From NCBI GenBank assembly GCA_934650095.1, contig CAKUFT010000004.1, forward strand, positions 1 to 64,000: a stretch of 64,000 bases of DNA, in the 5' to 3' direction. Positions 52,175 to 60,350 of the stretch are shown here, in pieces. Numbering within the stretch: the stretch's first letter is position 1; the number at the start of each line of letters is the position of its first letter. The notes beneath the pieces were generated by a model, which searched no databases, had not been told where the DNA came from, and saw only the letters and a program-made list of their open reading frames with translations. Origin of the DNA: an uncultured Collinsella sp. Its GTDB lineage: Bacteria > Actinomycetota > Coriobacteriia > Coriobacteriales > Coriobacteriaceae. The position numbers and the translations under genes were made by a program.

Positions 52175-52297
52175 CTAAGTGAGTAGACTTTTTTGCAATA
52201 GCCAAGCACAACCCACATAGCGAAAAATAAAACCGCAGGTAGAGCCCTTGCGCAAAAGCCGTGTGCTCGCGATATTGCAAAAAGTCTACTCACTTAG
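52175..52297. repeat. 123-bp inverted-repeat (MITE-like) element, copy 1
   Basis: Bounded by a CTAAGTGAGTAGACTTTTT arm (about 25 bp, 52175-52200) and its complement (52273-52297), with one base of length difference between the arms. The ungapped interior shares GCCRAGCACA and CCGCAGGTA with copy 2 at 63504-63626, which has exactly the same length. Each end, read inward, has TAA, TGA and TAG in the three frames. It lies between trmB and the DUF3516 helicase. The rest of this 310-bp gap shows no other feature I can support. Confidence 0.8.
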
Positions 52298-52419
52298 CTG
52301 TCAACTGCACCAAACGACTGGGTAGAACGCCCATTTCCTGCATTTTCTCGCGCGCTGGCGCCCCATGCCGCCGCTACGCCATAATGGATGGCGGACAAAC
52401 GCGAGAGAAAGCAAACCAC

Positions 52420-55101
52420 ATGGCACAGACCACGACAGATACTTCCGCCAGCACCGTTTCCGGCGCCGGCGCCGCTAGCTCGTTCTCGGGCGGCACAGGC
52501 ACCGAGGCCGAGTTCGGCTCGCTCGGCGCGCTCTCCCCCACCTGGTGGGAGCCCGAGGATGGCAGCGAGCCCGAGCCATGGCTCACGCCCGACCAGGCCT
52601 TCGAACGCTTCTTTGAATGGACGAGTGACCGCGGCATTGAGTTGTGGGACCACCAAGAAGAAGCCCTGATGGACCTAGCCGCTGGCGACCATGTCATTTT
52701 GGGCACGCCGACCGGCTCCGGTAAGTCGCTTGTCGCGCTGGGCATGCTCTTTATGGGCATGGCGCAAGGCAAGCGCTGCTATTACACCGCCCCCATCAAG
52801 GCCCTGGTCAGCGAGAAGTTTTTTGACCTGGTGCAGGTGCTCGGCCGCGATAACGTCGGCATGATCACCGGCGACACGCATATCAACACCAAGGCACCCG
52901 TCATCTGCTGCACGGCCGAGATCCTTGCGAACGACGCGCTGCGCGAGGGCGAAGACGCCGACGTGGGTTGCGTCGCCATGGACGAGTTCCACTACTTCGC
53001 CGACCCCGACCGCGGCTGGGCCTGGCAGGTGCCGCTGCTCACCCTGCCCCATACACAATTCATGCTTATGAGCGCCACGCTCGGCGATGTCACCGCTATC
53101 GCCGCCTCACTCGAGGAGCACACCGGCGCCACCTGCGACCTGGTCGTCGACGCCCCGCGTCCCGTGCCGCTGAGCTACGACTATGTAACGACCTCGCTCG
53201 AGGGCACCGTCGAGCTCGCGATGCGCCGCGGCGAGGCTCCGCTCTACATCGTGCACTTTAGCCAGGACGCCGCACTTGCCACGGCGCAATCGCTCGCCAA
53301 CTTTGGCATCGCCAGCAAGGAGCAGCGCGAGGCCATCAAGGAGGCTGCCAAGGGCACGAGTTTCTCCACGGCATTCGGCAAGATTCTCAAGCGCCTGCTC
53401 GGCTGCGGCGTCGGCGTGCACCACGCCGGCATGCTGCCGCGCTATCGCCTATTGGTCGAACGCCTGGCGCAGCAGGGATTGCTGCCCGTCATCTGCGGCA
53501 CCGACACGCTCGGTGTCGGCATCAACGTGCCCATCCACACCGTGGTGCTCACCGCGCTCACCAAGTTCGACGGATACAAGATGCGTCGCCTGCGCGCCCG
53601 CGAGTTCCATCAGATCGCCGGCCGCGCCGGCCGCTCGGGCTTTGACACCGAGGGTATGGTCATCGCCGAAGCCCCGGAGCACGAGATTGAGAACGCCAAG
53701 CTCATGGCCAAGGCGGGCGACGACCCCAAAAAGCTCCGCAAGATTAAAAAGAAGAAGGCCCCGGAGGGCTTTGTCACCTGGAACAAGCAGACCTTTGAGC
53801 GCCTGATCGAGACGCAGCCCGAAACGCTCAAGCCGCGCCTGCGCATCACACACTCCATGGTGATCAGCGTGGTCGAGCAGGGCGGCGATGCCCGAGCCCG
53901 CGTACACGACCTCATCGAGACGAGCCTGCAGACTCCCGAGGAAAAGGCCAAGCTCGAGGTTCGTGCCGACGAGATCTTCGCCACGCTCATCGACTCCGGC
54001 GTCGTCGTGCGCACCGAGGTGCCGCCCGCACCCGACGCTCCGGCTGACGCCGCGCCGGACATCGACTACGCACTGACGGTCGACCTGCCCGAGGACTTTG
54101 CGCTCGATCAGCCGCTTTCGCCGTTCCTTCTCGCCGCGCTGGAGCTGCTCGACCCCGAGAGTGAGACCTACACCATGGACCTCATCTCGATGGTAGAGGC
54201 CACGCTCGAGGACCCCAAACAGGTGCTGCGCGCGCAGGAGCGTGCCGCCCGCGATCGCGCCATGGCCGAGATGAAGGCCGACGGCGTCGAGTACGAGGAG
54301 CGCCTGGAGCGCATCCAGGATGTGACCTATGAAAAACCGCTCGAGGACTTGCTCGATGCCGCCTTTGACAAGTACTGCCAGGAGGTACCCTGGGCCAACG
54401 ACTACCAGCTCTCGCCCAAGAGCGTCCTGCGCGACATGCTGGAGAGCGCGAGCGACTTTAAGGGCTATATTCAAAAGCTCGGCATCGCCCGCTCCGAGGG
54501 CATCCTGCTGCGCTACCTTGCCGAAGCCTACCGCTCGCTCGATCGCACCGTGCCCATCGAGAAGCGCGACGAGCGCTTGCGCGACATTATCTCGTGGCTG
54601 GGCTTTGTGGTGCGCTCGGTGGACTCGAGCCTGGTGGACGAGTGGGAGAACGCCGGCAACCCGGCCGCGCTCGACGCCGCGCCGCCTCAGGGTATCGACG
54701 AGGTTGTGGCAGACCGCCGCGGCTGCACCCTGCTGGTGCGCAATGCGCTCTTCCGCCGCGTGACCCTTGCAGCCCGCGAGCACGTCCGCGACCTGGGCGA
54801 GCTCGATGAGGACTGGGGCATGAGCGAGGTTCGCTGGCAAAAGGCGCTCGACGCCTATCACGAGCAGCACGAGGAAATCCTCACCAACGGCGACGCCCGC
54901 AGCTCGGCGATGTTTACCATCGACGAGAGCGACGAGAAAACCGACCACGTGTGGCACGTGCACCAAATCTTTGCCGACGAGGATGGCGACCACGACTTTG
55001 GCATCATGGGCGATGTTGATCTGGATGCCACGCAAGACGGCGGCGAGGTCATCTTCGCCCACTACCGCGTCGGCTTTATCGAAGACCTGCTCGAAGACTA
55101 G
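52420..55101 (+). CDS. Ski2-like DEAD/DEAH helicase with DUF3516
   Basis: A 893-residue RNA-helicase-like protein. Motif I GTPTGSGKS is at 95-103, motif Ia TAPIKALVSEKFF, the motif II variant DEFH at about 187-190 in VAMDEFHYFADPDRGWAWQ (Ski2/Mtr4-type), motif III MSATLGD, then GVHHAGMLPRYR and QIAGRAGRSGFD. The C-terminal about 450 residues carry the DUF3516-like domain (VTWNKQTFERLIETQPE and later acidic helical region) seen in actinobacterial homologues. ATG 52420 is preferred over the ATG at 52384; neither has a perfect ribosome site. A role in RNA turnover or repair is inferred. It converges with the DUF2130 gene. Confidence 0.85.
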   Translation: MAQTTTDTSASTVSGAGAASSFSGGTGTEAEFGSLGALSPTWWEPEDGSEPEPWLTPDQAFERFFEWTSDRGIELWDHQEEALMDLAAGDHVILGTPTGSGKSLVALGMLFMGMAQGKRCYYTAPIKALVSEKFFDLVQVLGRDNVGMITGDTHINTKAPVICCTAEILANDALREGEDADVGCVAMDEFHYFADPDRGWAWQVPLLTLPHTQFMLMSATLGDVTAIAASLEEHTGATCDLVVDAPRPVPLSYDYVTTSLEGTVELAMRRGEAPLYIVHFSQDAALATAQSLANFGIASKEQREAIKEAAKGTSFSTAFGKILKRLLGCGVGVHHAGMLPRYRLLVERLAQQGLLPVICGTDTLGVGINVPIHTVVLTALTKFDGYKMRRLRAREFHQIAGRAGRSGFDTEGMVIAEAPEHEIENAKLMAKAGDDPKKLRKIKKKKAPEGFVTWNKQTFERLIETQPETLKPRLRITHSMVISVVEQGGDARARVHDLIETSLQTPEEKAKLEVRADEIFATLIDSGVVVRTEVPPAPDAPADAAPDIDYALTVDLPEDFALDQPLSPFLLAALELLDPESETYTMDLISMVEATLEDPKQVLRAQERAARDRAMAEMKADGVEYEERLERIQDVTYEKPLEDLLDAAFDKYCQEVPWANDYQLSPKSVLRDMLESASDFKGYIQKLGIARSEGILLRYLAEAYRSLDRTVPIEKRDERLRDIISWLGFVVRSVDSSLVDEWENAGNPAALDAAPPQGIDEVVADRRGCTLLVRNALFRRVTLAAREHVRDLGELDEDWGMSEVRWQKALDAYHEQHEEILTNGDARSSAMFTIDESDEKTDHVWHVHQIFADEDGDHDFGIMGDVDLDATQDGGEVIFAHYRVGFIEDLLED

Positions 55102-55120
55102 CCGAATCAGCCGAGCAAAC

Positions 55121-55163
55121 AAAGCGGGGCCGCTGGCAACATTGCCAGCGGCCCCGCTTTTTG
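55121..55163. terminator. Bidirectional terminator, 19-bp perfect stem
   Basis: AAAGCGGGGCCGCTGGCAA (55121-55139) and its exact complement (55142-55160), then TT. It lies between the converging helicase and DUF2130 genes. Confidence 0.9.
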
Positions 55164-55179
55164 CGCCGTGTGCTATGCG

Positions 55180-56937
55180 CTACTCGGTATCCTCAACCTC
55201 ATACGAATCGGCCTCGGCGGGCCCATCGCCCGCACCCGTTGCCGTCTCGCGCGCCTCGTCGAAGGCCGCCTTCATGGTCTTGTTGCCCCAGGTGAGCTTG
55301 CGGATTGTAAGCTCATCGGCCTTGTTGTGGGCCAGACGCAGATTCTCGGTACTGCGACGTAGGTCGTCCTTGGTCTTCTCGAGCTGTTTGATGGCAGCGT
55401 CGATCTCCTTGATGGCCGATTCGAACTGCTTGCTCGCCAAGTTGTAGTTGCGCGAGAAACCATCCTTGAACTTTTCCATCTTGGCTTCGAAGTTCGTGAC
55501 ATCGATGTTCTGCTGTTTGTACTCCGCCAGCTCCTGCTTATAACGCAGCGAGCCCATGGCAGCGTTGCGCAGCAGCGTGATCATGGGAATGAAGAATTGC
55601 GGGCGGATCACGTACATCTTCTCGTAGCGATAGCTCACGTCCACGATGCCGGCGTTATAGAGCTCGCTCTCGGGCTCGAGCAGGGTGCAGAGCACCGCGT
55701 ACTCACAGCCTTTCTGGCGGCGATCGTGGTCGAGCTTCTTAAAGAAGTCCTCGTTCTTGTGCTTGGTCGAGGTTTCATCATTCTCGTTTTTCATCTCGAA
55801 CATAATCGAGATGATCTCGTTGCCGCCCGCATCGCACTCACGGAAGATGAAATCACCCTTGGTGCCCTCGGATGCATCGTTGTCTTTCTCAAAATACGCA
55901 TTGGGAAACGCCGTCATGCGCAAGCGATTGAACTCGGTCTCGCAGTGCTGCTCGAGCGACTCGCCCACCATCTTGGTGGACAGGCGCACCTTCATATCCT
56001 TGAGGCGCTCAATCTCTTCGTCCTTGTAGCGGATCAACTCATCGCTCGCGCGCTTTGCTTGGGCAAGCTCGAGCTCGTGCGCCGCCTTGGCCTGCTCCTC
56101 ACGCGAATCGCGCACCGCAAGCTCGCTCGTGAGTTTCGCGCGCGCCTCATCGCGCTCACGCTCCGCCGCGGCAACCGCCTCCGACAGGTTCATTTTTGCC
56201 GTCAGCTCCTGCTCACGCAGCTGGGCGCGCAGACCCTCTGCCTCCTGCTCAGACTGAGCCTTTGCGGCGGAGAACTTCTCCTTCACCTTCGCCTGATAGT
56301 CGGCAAGCGTGCGCTCAGCTTCGCTGCGAGCCGCAGCGAGCTCGCGCTGCGACTCAGCCGCGGCAGCGGCAAGCGCCATCTCCTGAGCTTTGTCCGCCGC
56401 AGAGAGCTTCGCCTGCAGCTCGGCAATCTGGGCATCGCGTGCGGACAGGTCGTTTTGAGCGGCATTGCGCACCGCGGCCTCGGCAAGCTTGGCTTCGTCG
56501 TCCTTGCGTCCCAGCTGCGCACGCAGGTTGTCAATCTCGCGCTGGAGCTCAGCATTCTCCTTTTGAGCATCGGCACGGGCCTCAACAGCCGCACGCTGGC
56601 TTGCGCTCTCGCGCTCTGCGGCAGCGCCCTCGAGCTTGGCGCGCAGCTCGGCAAGCTCGGCGTCGCGCTTGGCAACTTCCTGCGCCAGCTCCTGAGCCGC
56701 GGCGTTTTTCTGCTCAACAAGCTGAGCGTTGCGCTGGGACTCCGCCTCCTGCAAGGCAGACGCCGAACGCGAACGCTCAAGCTCCAACGCCTGCTCGCCT
56801 TCGCGCTGGACAGCCTTCACACGTTCGTAAAGGTCATGCGAAAATTCAGCATCGCGCACCTGTTTGACGATGTCTGCATAGCCGGACGCATCAACCTTAA
56901 AGACTTGGCCGCAATGCGGGCACTTGATCTCGTTCAT
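55180..56937 (-). CDS. DUF2130 coiled-coil protein with nuclease-like C-terminal domain
   Basis: A 585-residue protein. The start MNEIKCPHCGQVF is a zinc-ribbon half, followed by about 270 residues of Ala/Glu/Lys/Arg heptads (about 55-330), a long coiled coil. The C-terminal part has KGDFIFRECDAGGNEIISIMFEMKNE (about 358-382), with an Asp and Glu-x-Lys spacing like PD-(D/E)XK nucleases, and then KKLDHDRRQKGCEYAVLCTLLEPESELY, typical of DUF2130. A second shorter helical tail follows. Function is unproven; nuclease-fold is inferred. The start is ATG without a strong SD (AGGAGCTGCT precedes). Confidence 0.82.
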   Translation of the reverse strand: MNEIKCPHCGQVFKVDASGYADIVKQVRDAEFSHDLYERVKAVQREGEQALELERSRSASALQEAESQRNAQLVEQKNAAAQELAQEVAKRDAELAELRAKLEGAAAERESASQRAAVEARADAQKENAELQREIDNLRAQLGRKDDEAKLAEAAVRNAAQNDLSARDAQIAELQAKLSAADKAQEMALAAAAAESQRELAAARSEAERTLADYQAKVKEKFSAAKAQSEQEAEGLRAQLREQELTAKMNLSEAVAAAERERDEARAKLTSELAVRDSREEQAKAAHELELAQAKRASDELIRYKDEEIERLKDMKVRLSTKMVGESLEQHCETEFNRLRMTAFPNAYFEKDNDASEGTKGDFIFRECDAGGNEIISIMFEMKNENDETSTKHKNEDFFKKLDHDRRQKGCEYAVLCTLLEPESELYNAGIVDVSYRYEKMYVIRPQFFIPMITLLRNAAMGSLRYKQELAEYKQQNIDVTNFEAKMEKFKDGFSRNYNLASKQFESAIKEIDAAIKQLEKTKDDLRRSTENLRLAHNKADELTIRKLTWGNKTMKAAFDEARETATGAGDGPAEADSYEVEDTE

Positions 56938-56995
56938 AGCAGCTCCTGGATGGACGCAAATATCAACCTTCTACACTCTACCGCGCCACGCGGAC

Positions 56996-57030
56996 AAAAA
57001 AGCGCCGCAGCCATAATGGCAACGGCGCCA
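56996..57030 (-). terminator. Terminator after the ChbG-family gene
   Basis: On the minus strand GGCGCCG, with inner GCCAT/ATGGC, pairs with CGGCGC, followed by TTTTTTG. It also lies upstream of the DUF2130 gene. Confidence 0.75.
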
Positions 57031-57031
57031 G

Positions 57032-57068
57032 AACCACCACAAAGGTGCCTGTCCCCATTGTGGTGGTT
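57032..57068. repeat. Palindromic repeat with AAAGGTGCCTGTCCCC core, copy A
   Basis: AACCACCACAA (57032-57042) pairs with TTGTGGTGGTT (57058-57068) around a loop holding AGGTGCCTGTCCCCA. It shares the 21-base core ACCACAAAGGTGCC...TGTCCCC with copy B at 57866. Confidence 0.7.
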
Positions 57069-57076
57069 TGGAGTCA

Positions 57077-57841
57077 TTACAGGTCGCGATAGTCGATCAG
57101 ACGAAGATCGGGCTGAGCCTCGAGCCACGCCCGCAGCTCGGGGTCGATCAGTGCATCGACCTCCTTGGTACGATCGGTCGTAAGCGAGCTATTCTCTAGG
57201 ATAAAGCGATCGAGATAGCCCGGATGGCACACGAAGACGACCGTCTCGCCATCGGCCATCTCGCGAACCGTCTGCATGATTGCTTCCTTGGGCTCGTAGC
57301 CCGGCTCCATCGAGCGCATCACCATACGCAGATCGGTATCTCCGCAGCGCACCACGGCCGTGGGGTCGAAGCTCGCCTTTTGCTCCTTAAGGCCCAGCTC
57401 CTGCGCCACCGCCGAGATCGCTCGATTGAGGTTTTTGCTCATAACGGCGTGGGCCTCAAAGTAATCGGGCTCGCGACCCACGATCTCGACAAAGCGGTCA
57501 TGCTGCGCACGAATCTCAATGCAGGCCTCGTCGAAGTCAATCAGTTCCTCGCCACGCTTAAAGTGCTCGCGGAAGGTACGGCTGCTATGGAACTCGCCGT
57601 TGCCGTCGAGCAGACTCGGGATGAGCGCCGGGTCGGCACACGGCTTTCCCAGGCACACATTGGTATGCTGGCCCACCGCAATGCCGGCATCCGCCACGAG
57701 CGACCAGCCACGCTCGGCCTCGGGCATATTGGGCATAAGGCCCGCCGAGCGCACCAAACCCTCGTTGACGCTGCGGGCGATCCCCAGGTCAACAGCGTAC
57801 GAATAACCGATATCGTCGGCACGAATGAGCAGTTGCTTCAT
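57077..57841 (-). CDS. ChbG/HpnK (YdjC) family deacetylase
   Basis: A 254-residue carbohydrate deacetylase-like TIM barrel. Metal and catalytic signatures RADDIGYS (Asp9-Asp10), QHTNVCLG (His59), EAHAVMSKN (His131) and late VFVCHPGYL match the YdjC/ChbG family, which removes N-acetyl groups from chitooligosaccharides or hopanoid precursors. The exact sugar substrate cannot be predicted. The gene is flanked by two palindromic repeats and has its own terminator. Confidence 0.85.
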   Translation of the reverse strand: MKQLLIRADDIGYSYAVDLGIARSVNEGLVRSAGLMPNMPEAERGWSLVADAGIAVGQHTNVCLGKPCADPALIPSLLDGNGEFHSSRTFREHFKRGEELIDFDEACIEIRAQHDRFVEIVGREPDYFEAHAVMSKNLNRAISAVAQELGLKEQKASFDPTAVVRCGDTDLRMVMRSMEPGYEPKEAIMQTVREMADGETVVFVCHPGYLDRFILENSSLTTDRTKEVDALIDPELRAWLEAQPDLRLIDYRDL

Positions 57842-57865
57842 AACGACTCCAATCTATGGAAAAAA

Positions 57866-57896
57866 CACCACAAAGGTGCCTGTCCCCTTTATGGTG
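57866..57896. repeat. Palindromic repeat with AAAGGTGCCTGTCCCC core, copy B
   Basis: CACCACAAAGG (57866-57876) pairs with CCTTTATGGTG (57886-57896) with one mismatch around TGCCTGTCC. It lies between the metallophosphoesterase stop codon and the deacetylase gene. Confidence 0.7.
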
Positions 57897-57905
57897 GCTT
57901 GAGGG

Positions 57906-58451
57906 TTACAGTCCAAAGAAGCTTAAGATCTGGTCTCGGCTTACGGGCTTGTAGCCATTGGCATCAAGGCCGACATCGTATCGGAAAATGGGACGCTCGC
58001 GATCACGGTTGCGCGTGTTGGTACGGTCTCCCCTGCTGTGGATATGCCCGTGCAGCATAATGGCGCCACGCGCTTTGCCGTTCCAGCTGAGCATGGGGTA
58101 ATGGCTCAGAACCAGACGATATCCCTTGGCATAACCGGGAGCAATCTCCAGGTAATCGCGCACGTCATCCCAAATTTGCGGTGCGTCCGGATCCTCCCAA
58201 TCGCCGTCATGGTTACCACGTATGAGCGTGACGTTTTGGCAGGCAATACGCTCGCGCAGGCGCACGGCCTCCGCCATGGGCAAGCGATACGTAAAGTCTC
58301 CCAGGATGTAGAGGCGGTCGTCCGCAGCAACGCATTCGTTAATGGCATCGATAACCTTACGGTTCATTTCCTCGACCGAGGCAAACGGTCGATCCATATC
58401 GTGCAGGATATTCGTATCGCCCAGGTGCAGGTCGGCGGTAAACCACATCAT
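57906..58451 (-). CDS. Small calcineurin-like metallophosphoesterase
   Basis: A 181-residue phosphoesterase. MWFTADLHLGD gives the D-x-H motif at the start, LYILGDFTY the second, RGNHDG the third, and LSHYPM and HGHIHSR complete the metallophosphoesterase set. ATG 58451 is chosen because GAGGAC lies 8-9 nt upstream; the ATG 5 codons earlier is inside that site. Likely substrates are phosphodiesters or nucleotides. A small acidic-protein gene lies 67 bp upstream on the same strand, so they may form a pair. Confidence 0.85.
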   Translation of the reverse strand: MMWFTADLHLGDTNILHDMDRPFASVEEMNRKVIDAINECVAADDRLYILGDFTYRLPMAEAVRLRERIACQNVTLIRGNHDGDWEDPDAPQIWDDVRDYLEIAPGYAKGYRLVLSHYPMLSWNGKARGAIMLHGHIHSRGDRTNTRNRDRERPIFRYDVGLDANGYKPVSRDQILSFFGL

Positions 58452-58517
58452 CGTCTGTGTCCTCATTTCGCAACGCGTTTTACTGAAACAAGTATACAGA
58501 CGCTTTAACAGGACCGC

Positions 58518-58697
58518 CTAGCCAAAGAGCCCGCCAAACAAACCACGGCGGCGCTTGTCATTCTTTTTCGATACGTCGACTTGCGCGTTCTTATCCTTCC
58601 GCTTTTTGCGATCCTGCTCCAGCTCGTCGTCATCGAGCAGCAGATCCCACTCAAATGGATCATCCGTCAGATCGAACAGGTCGTCGTCATCAAACAT
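58518..58697 (-). CDS. Small acidic/basic bipartite hypothetical protein
   Basis: A 59-residue protein starting MFDDDDLFDLTDDPFEWDLLLDD, highly acidic, then switching to a Lys/Arg-rich tail that ends RRRGLFGGLFG. Its layout (acidic head, basic middle, Gly-Leu-Phe repeat tail) suggests a short adaptor or a peptide with partner binding, but no family is recognised. ATG 58697 has TAGGAGGG with a 6-nt spacer, which strongly supports it as a real gene despite its size. Confidence 0.65.
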   Translation of the reverse strand: MFDDDDLFDLTDDPFEWDLLLDDDELEQDRKKRKDKNAQVDVSKKNDKRRRGLFGGLFG

Positions 58698-58811
58698 GGC
58701 AAGCCCTCCTAGATGCCGGAATGTCCGGCGTTTGACCTTACGGAGAAGTCTAAAGGCACGTGCGGACACAAATTCACCCACCCGGGCCTTTTCGACCGTT
58801 CATCGCAACGA

Positions 58812-58945
58812 TTGCATGACGGAGCGCTTGCAGATAAGATGGGGGCACGGATGGCACCCGTGGCAGCGGGTCTTGCCAACTCTGATACACGTTTTCATCG
58901 TGAGAAGTGGCCGTCTTCGCTTACGCGGGGGCGGCCACTTTTTCG
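58812..58945 (+). ncRNA. Candidate small RNA with its own promoter and terminator
   Basis: A -35 TTGCAT (58812-58817), a 17-nt spacer and -10 TAAGAT (58835-58840) point right. About 100 nt of sequence with small hairpins (CACGG/CCGTG near 58846-58862 and CACG/CGTG near 58889-58902) is followed by a terminator: AAGTGGCCG (58905-58913) pairs with CGGCCACTT (58932-58940), then TTT. No protein gene lies rightward before 61762, so this may be a free-standing small RNA or an RNA antisense to the 3' end of the aldehyde dehydrogenase transcript. Confidence 0.35.
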
Positions 58946-58962
58946 TTATCTTCTATCTCGTT

Positions 58963-60342
58963 CTAGTGCACAAACATGCGCACGAACTTGTGTTTCCAGC
59001 TTGCGTAGGGCGCGTAGCGGAACGGTACATCCAGCCATGTTGCCTTGTTCACGATGCTCTTCTTGTGGCTAAACGTATCGAAACTCTCGCGGCCATGGTA
59101 TTGCCCCATGCCGCTTGCGCCCATGCCGCCAAAGCCCATATGGCTCGTAGCCAGATGCATGATGGTGTCATTGACGCAACCGCCGCCAAAGGGCACGTAA
59201 CGCACAAAGCGCTGCTGCACCGAGCGGTCCTGGCTAAAGATGTACAGCGCCAGCGGCGTCGAACGATCCGTAATAAACGCCTCGGCCTCGTCCAGGCTCT
59301 CAAACGTCAGCACCGGCAAGATGGGACCGAAAATCTCCTCCTGCATTACAGCATCCCCGGGCGTCACGCCGTCCAGGATCGTCGGCTCAATCTTGAGCGA
59401 GGCCTCGCGCGCCGCACCTCCCAGCACAACCTTGTCGGGGTCGATCAGCCCACGCACGCGCGCGAAATGCTTGGCGTTGACGATATGGCCGTAGTCCTCG
59501 TTGTCGAGCGGATGCTCGCCAAACATGCGACGGACTTCCTCCTTGATGAGACCCAACAGCTCGTCGTGCACGCGCGCATCGACCAGCAGGTAGTCGGGTG
59601 CCACACAGGTCTGGCCCACGTTGAGCCACTTACCAAAGGCGATTCGGCGTGCTGCCACGCGCAAGTTTGCCGTGGCGTCCACGATGCAGGGGCTCTTGCC
59701 GCCCAGCTCAAGCGTCACGGGCGTGAGGTTTTTGCTCGCGCGCTCCATGACAAGCTTGCCGACCGGAACGCTGCCGGTAAAGAAAATCTTATCCCAACGC
59801 TCATCGAGCAGCGCCTCATTCTCGGCGCGGCCGCCCTCGACGACCGTTACCAGGCGCGGATCAAACGCTTCCTCGCAAATCTGCTTGAGCACCGCACTCG
59901 AAGCCGGCGCATAGGCGCTCGGCTTGATGACCACGGTATTGCCCGCGGCAAGGGCGCCAGCAAGCGGCTCGAGCGTCAGCAAAAACGGGTAGTTCCAAGG
60001 CGCCATGATCAGCGTCACGCCATAGGGAACCGGCTGCGTCTTGCACACGCTAATGGCATTGGCGAGGTCGCACGGGCGCAGGTGCGCACGACTCCACCGG
60101 GCCACATGCGCAATCTGGTGGCGAATCTCGGAAAGCGACGTGCCGATCTCGCACATGTACGCCTCGTCATGCGACTTGCCCAAATCGGTCTTGAGCGCAT
60201 GGGCGATATCGTCCTCGTGTGCCCGAACCGCATCGCGCAGGCGTACGAGCGCGCGGCGGCGAGCATCGACATCAAACGTGGCATGCGTCTTAAAATAGGC
60301 GCGCTGATCGCTAACGATGTGCGCGATCTCCTCGGTGTTCAT
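58963..60342 (-). CDS. Aldehyde dehydrogenase (class 3-like)
   Basis: A 459-residue NAD(P)-dependent aldehyde dehydrogenase of the short class 3 type (no long N-terminal). Motifs are MAPWNYPF (about 113-120), KPSAYAP, FFTGS, LELGGKSP with the catalytic Glu at about 209, NVGQTCVAPDY with the nucleophile Cys at about 244, and FGPILPV. The C-terminal FVH-type extension ends RMFVH. It lies 8 nt after the alcohol dehydrogenase stop in the same operon, so the two could act in sequence. The ATG has AGGAGG about 5 nt upstream. Likely substrates are medium-chain aldehydes. Confidence 0.9.
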   Translation of the reverse strand: MNTEEIAHIVSDQRAYFKTHATFDVDARRRALVRLRDAVRAHEDDIAHALKTDLGKSHDEAYMCEIGTSLSEIRHQIAHVARWSRAHLRPCDLANAISVCKTQPVPYGVTLIMAPWNYPFLLTLEPLAGALAAGNTVVIKPSAYAPASSAVLKQICEEAFDPRLVTVVEGGRAENEALLDERWDKIFFTGSVPVGKLVMERASKNLTPVTLELGGKSPCIVDATANLRVAARRIAFGKWLNVGQTCVAPDYLLVDARVHDELLGLIKEEVRRMFGEHPLDNEDYGHIVNAKHFARVRGLIDPDKVVLGGAAREASLKIEPTILDGVTPGDAVMQEEIFGPILPVLTFESLDEAEAFITDRSTPLALYIFSQDRSVQQRFVRYVPFGGGCVNDTIMHLATSHMGFGGMGASGMGQYHGRESFDTFSHKKSIVNKATWLDVPFRYAPYASWKHKFVRMFVH

Positions 60343-60350
60343 GGACCCTC

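Noticed and set aside
53449-55122. A 557-codon open frame antisense to the DUF3516 helicase
   Set aside because: A composition shadow with repetitive Leu/Val/Gly/Asp content, no known motifs.
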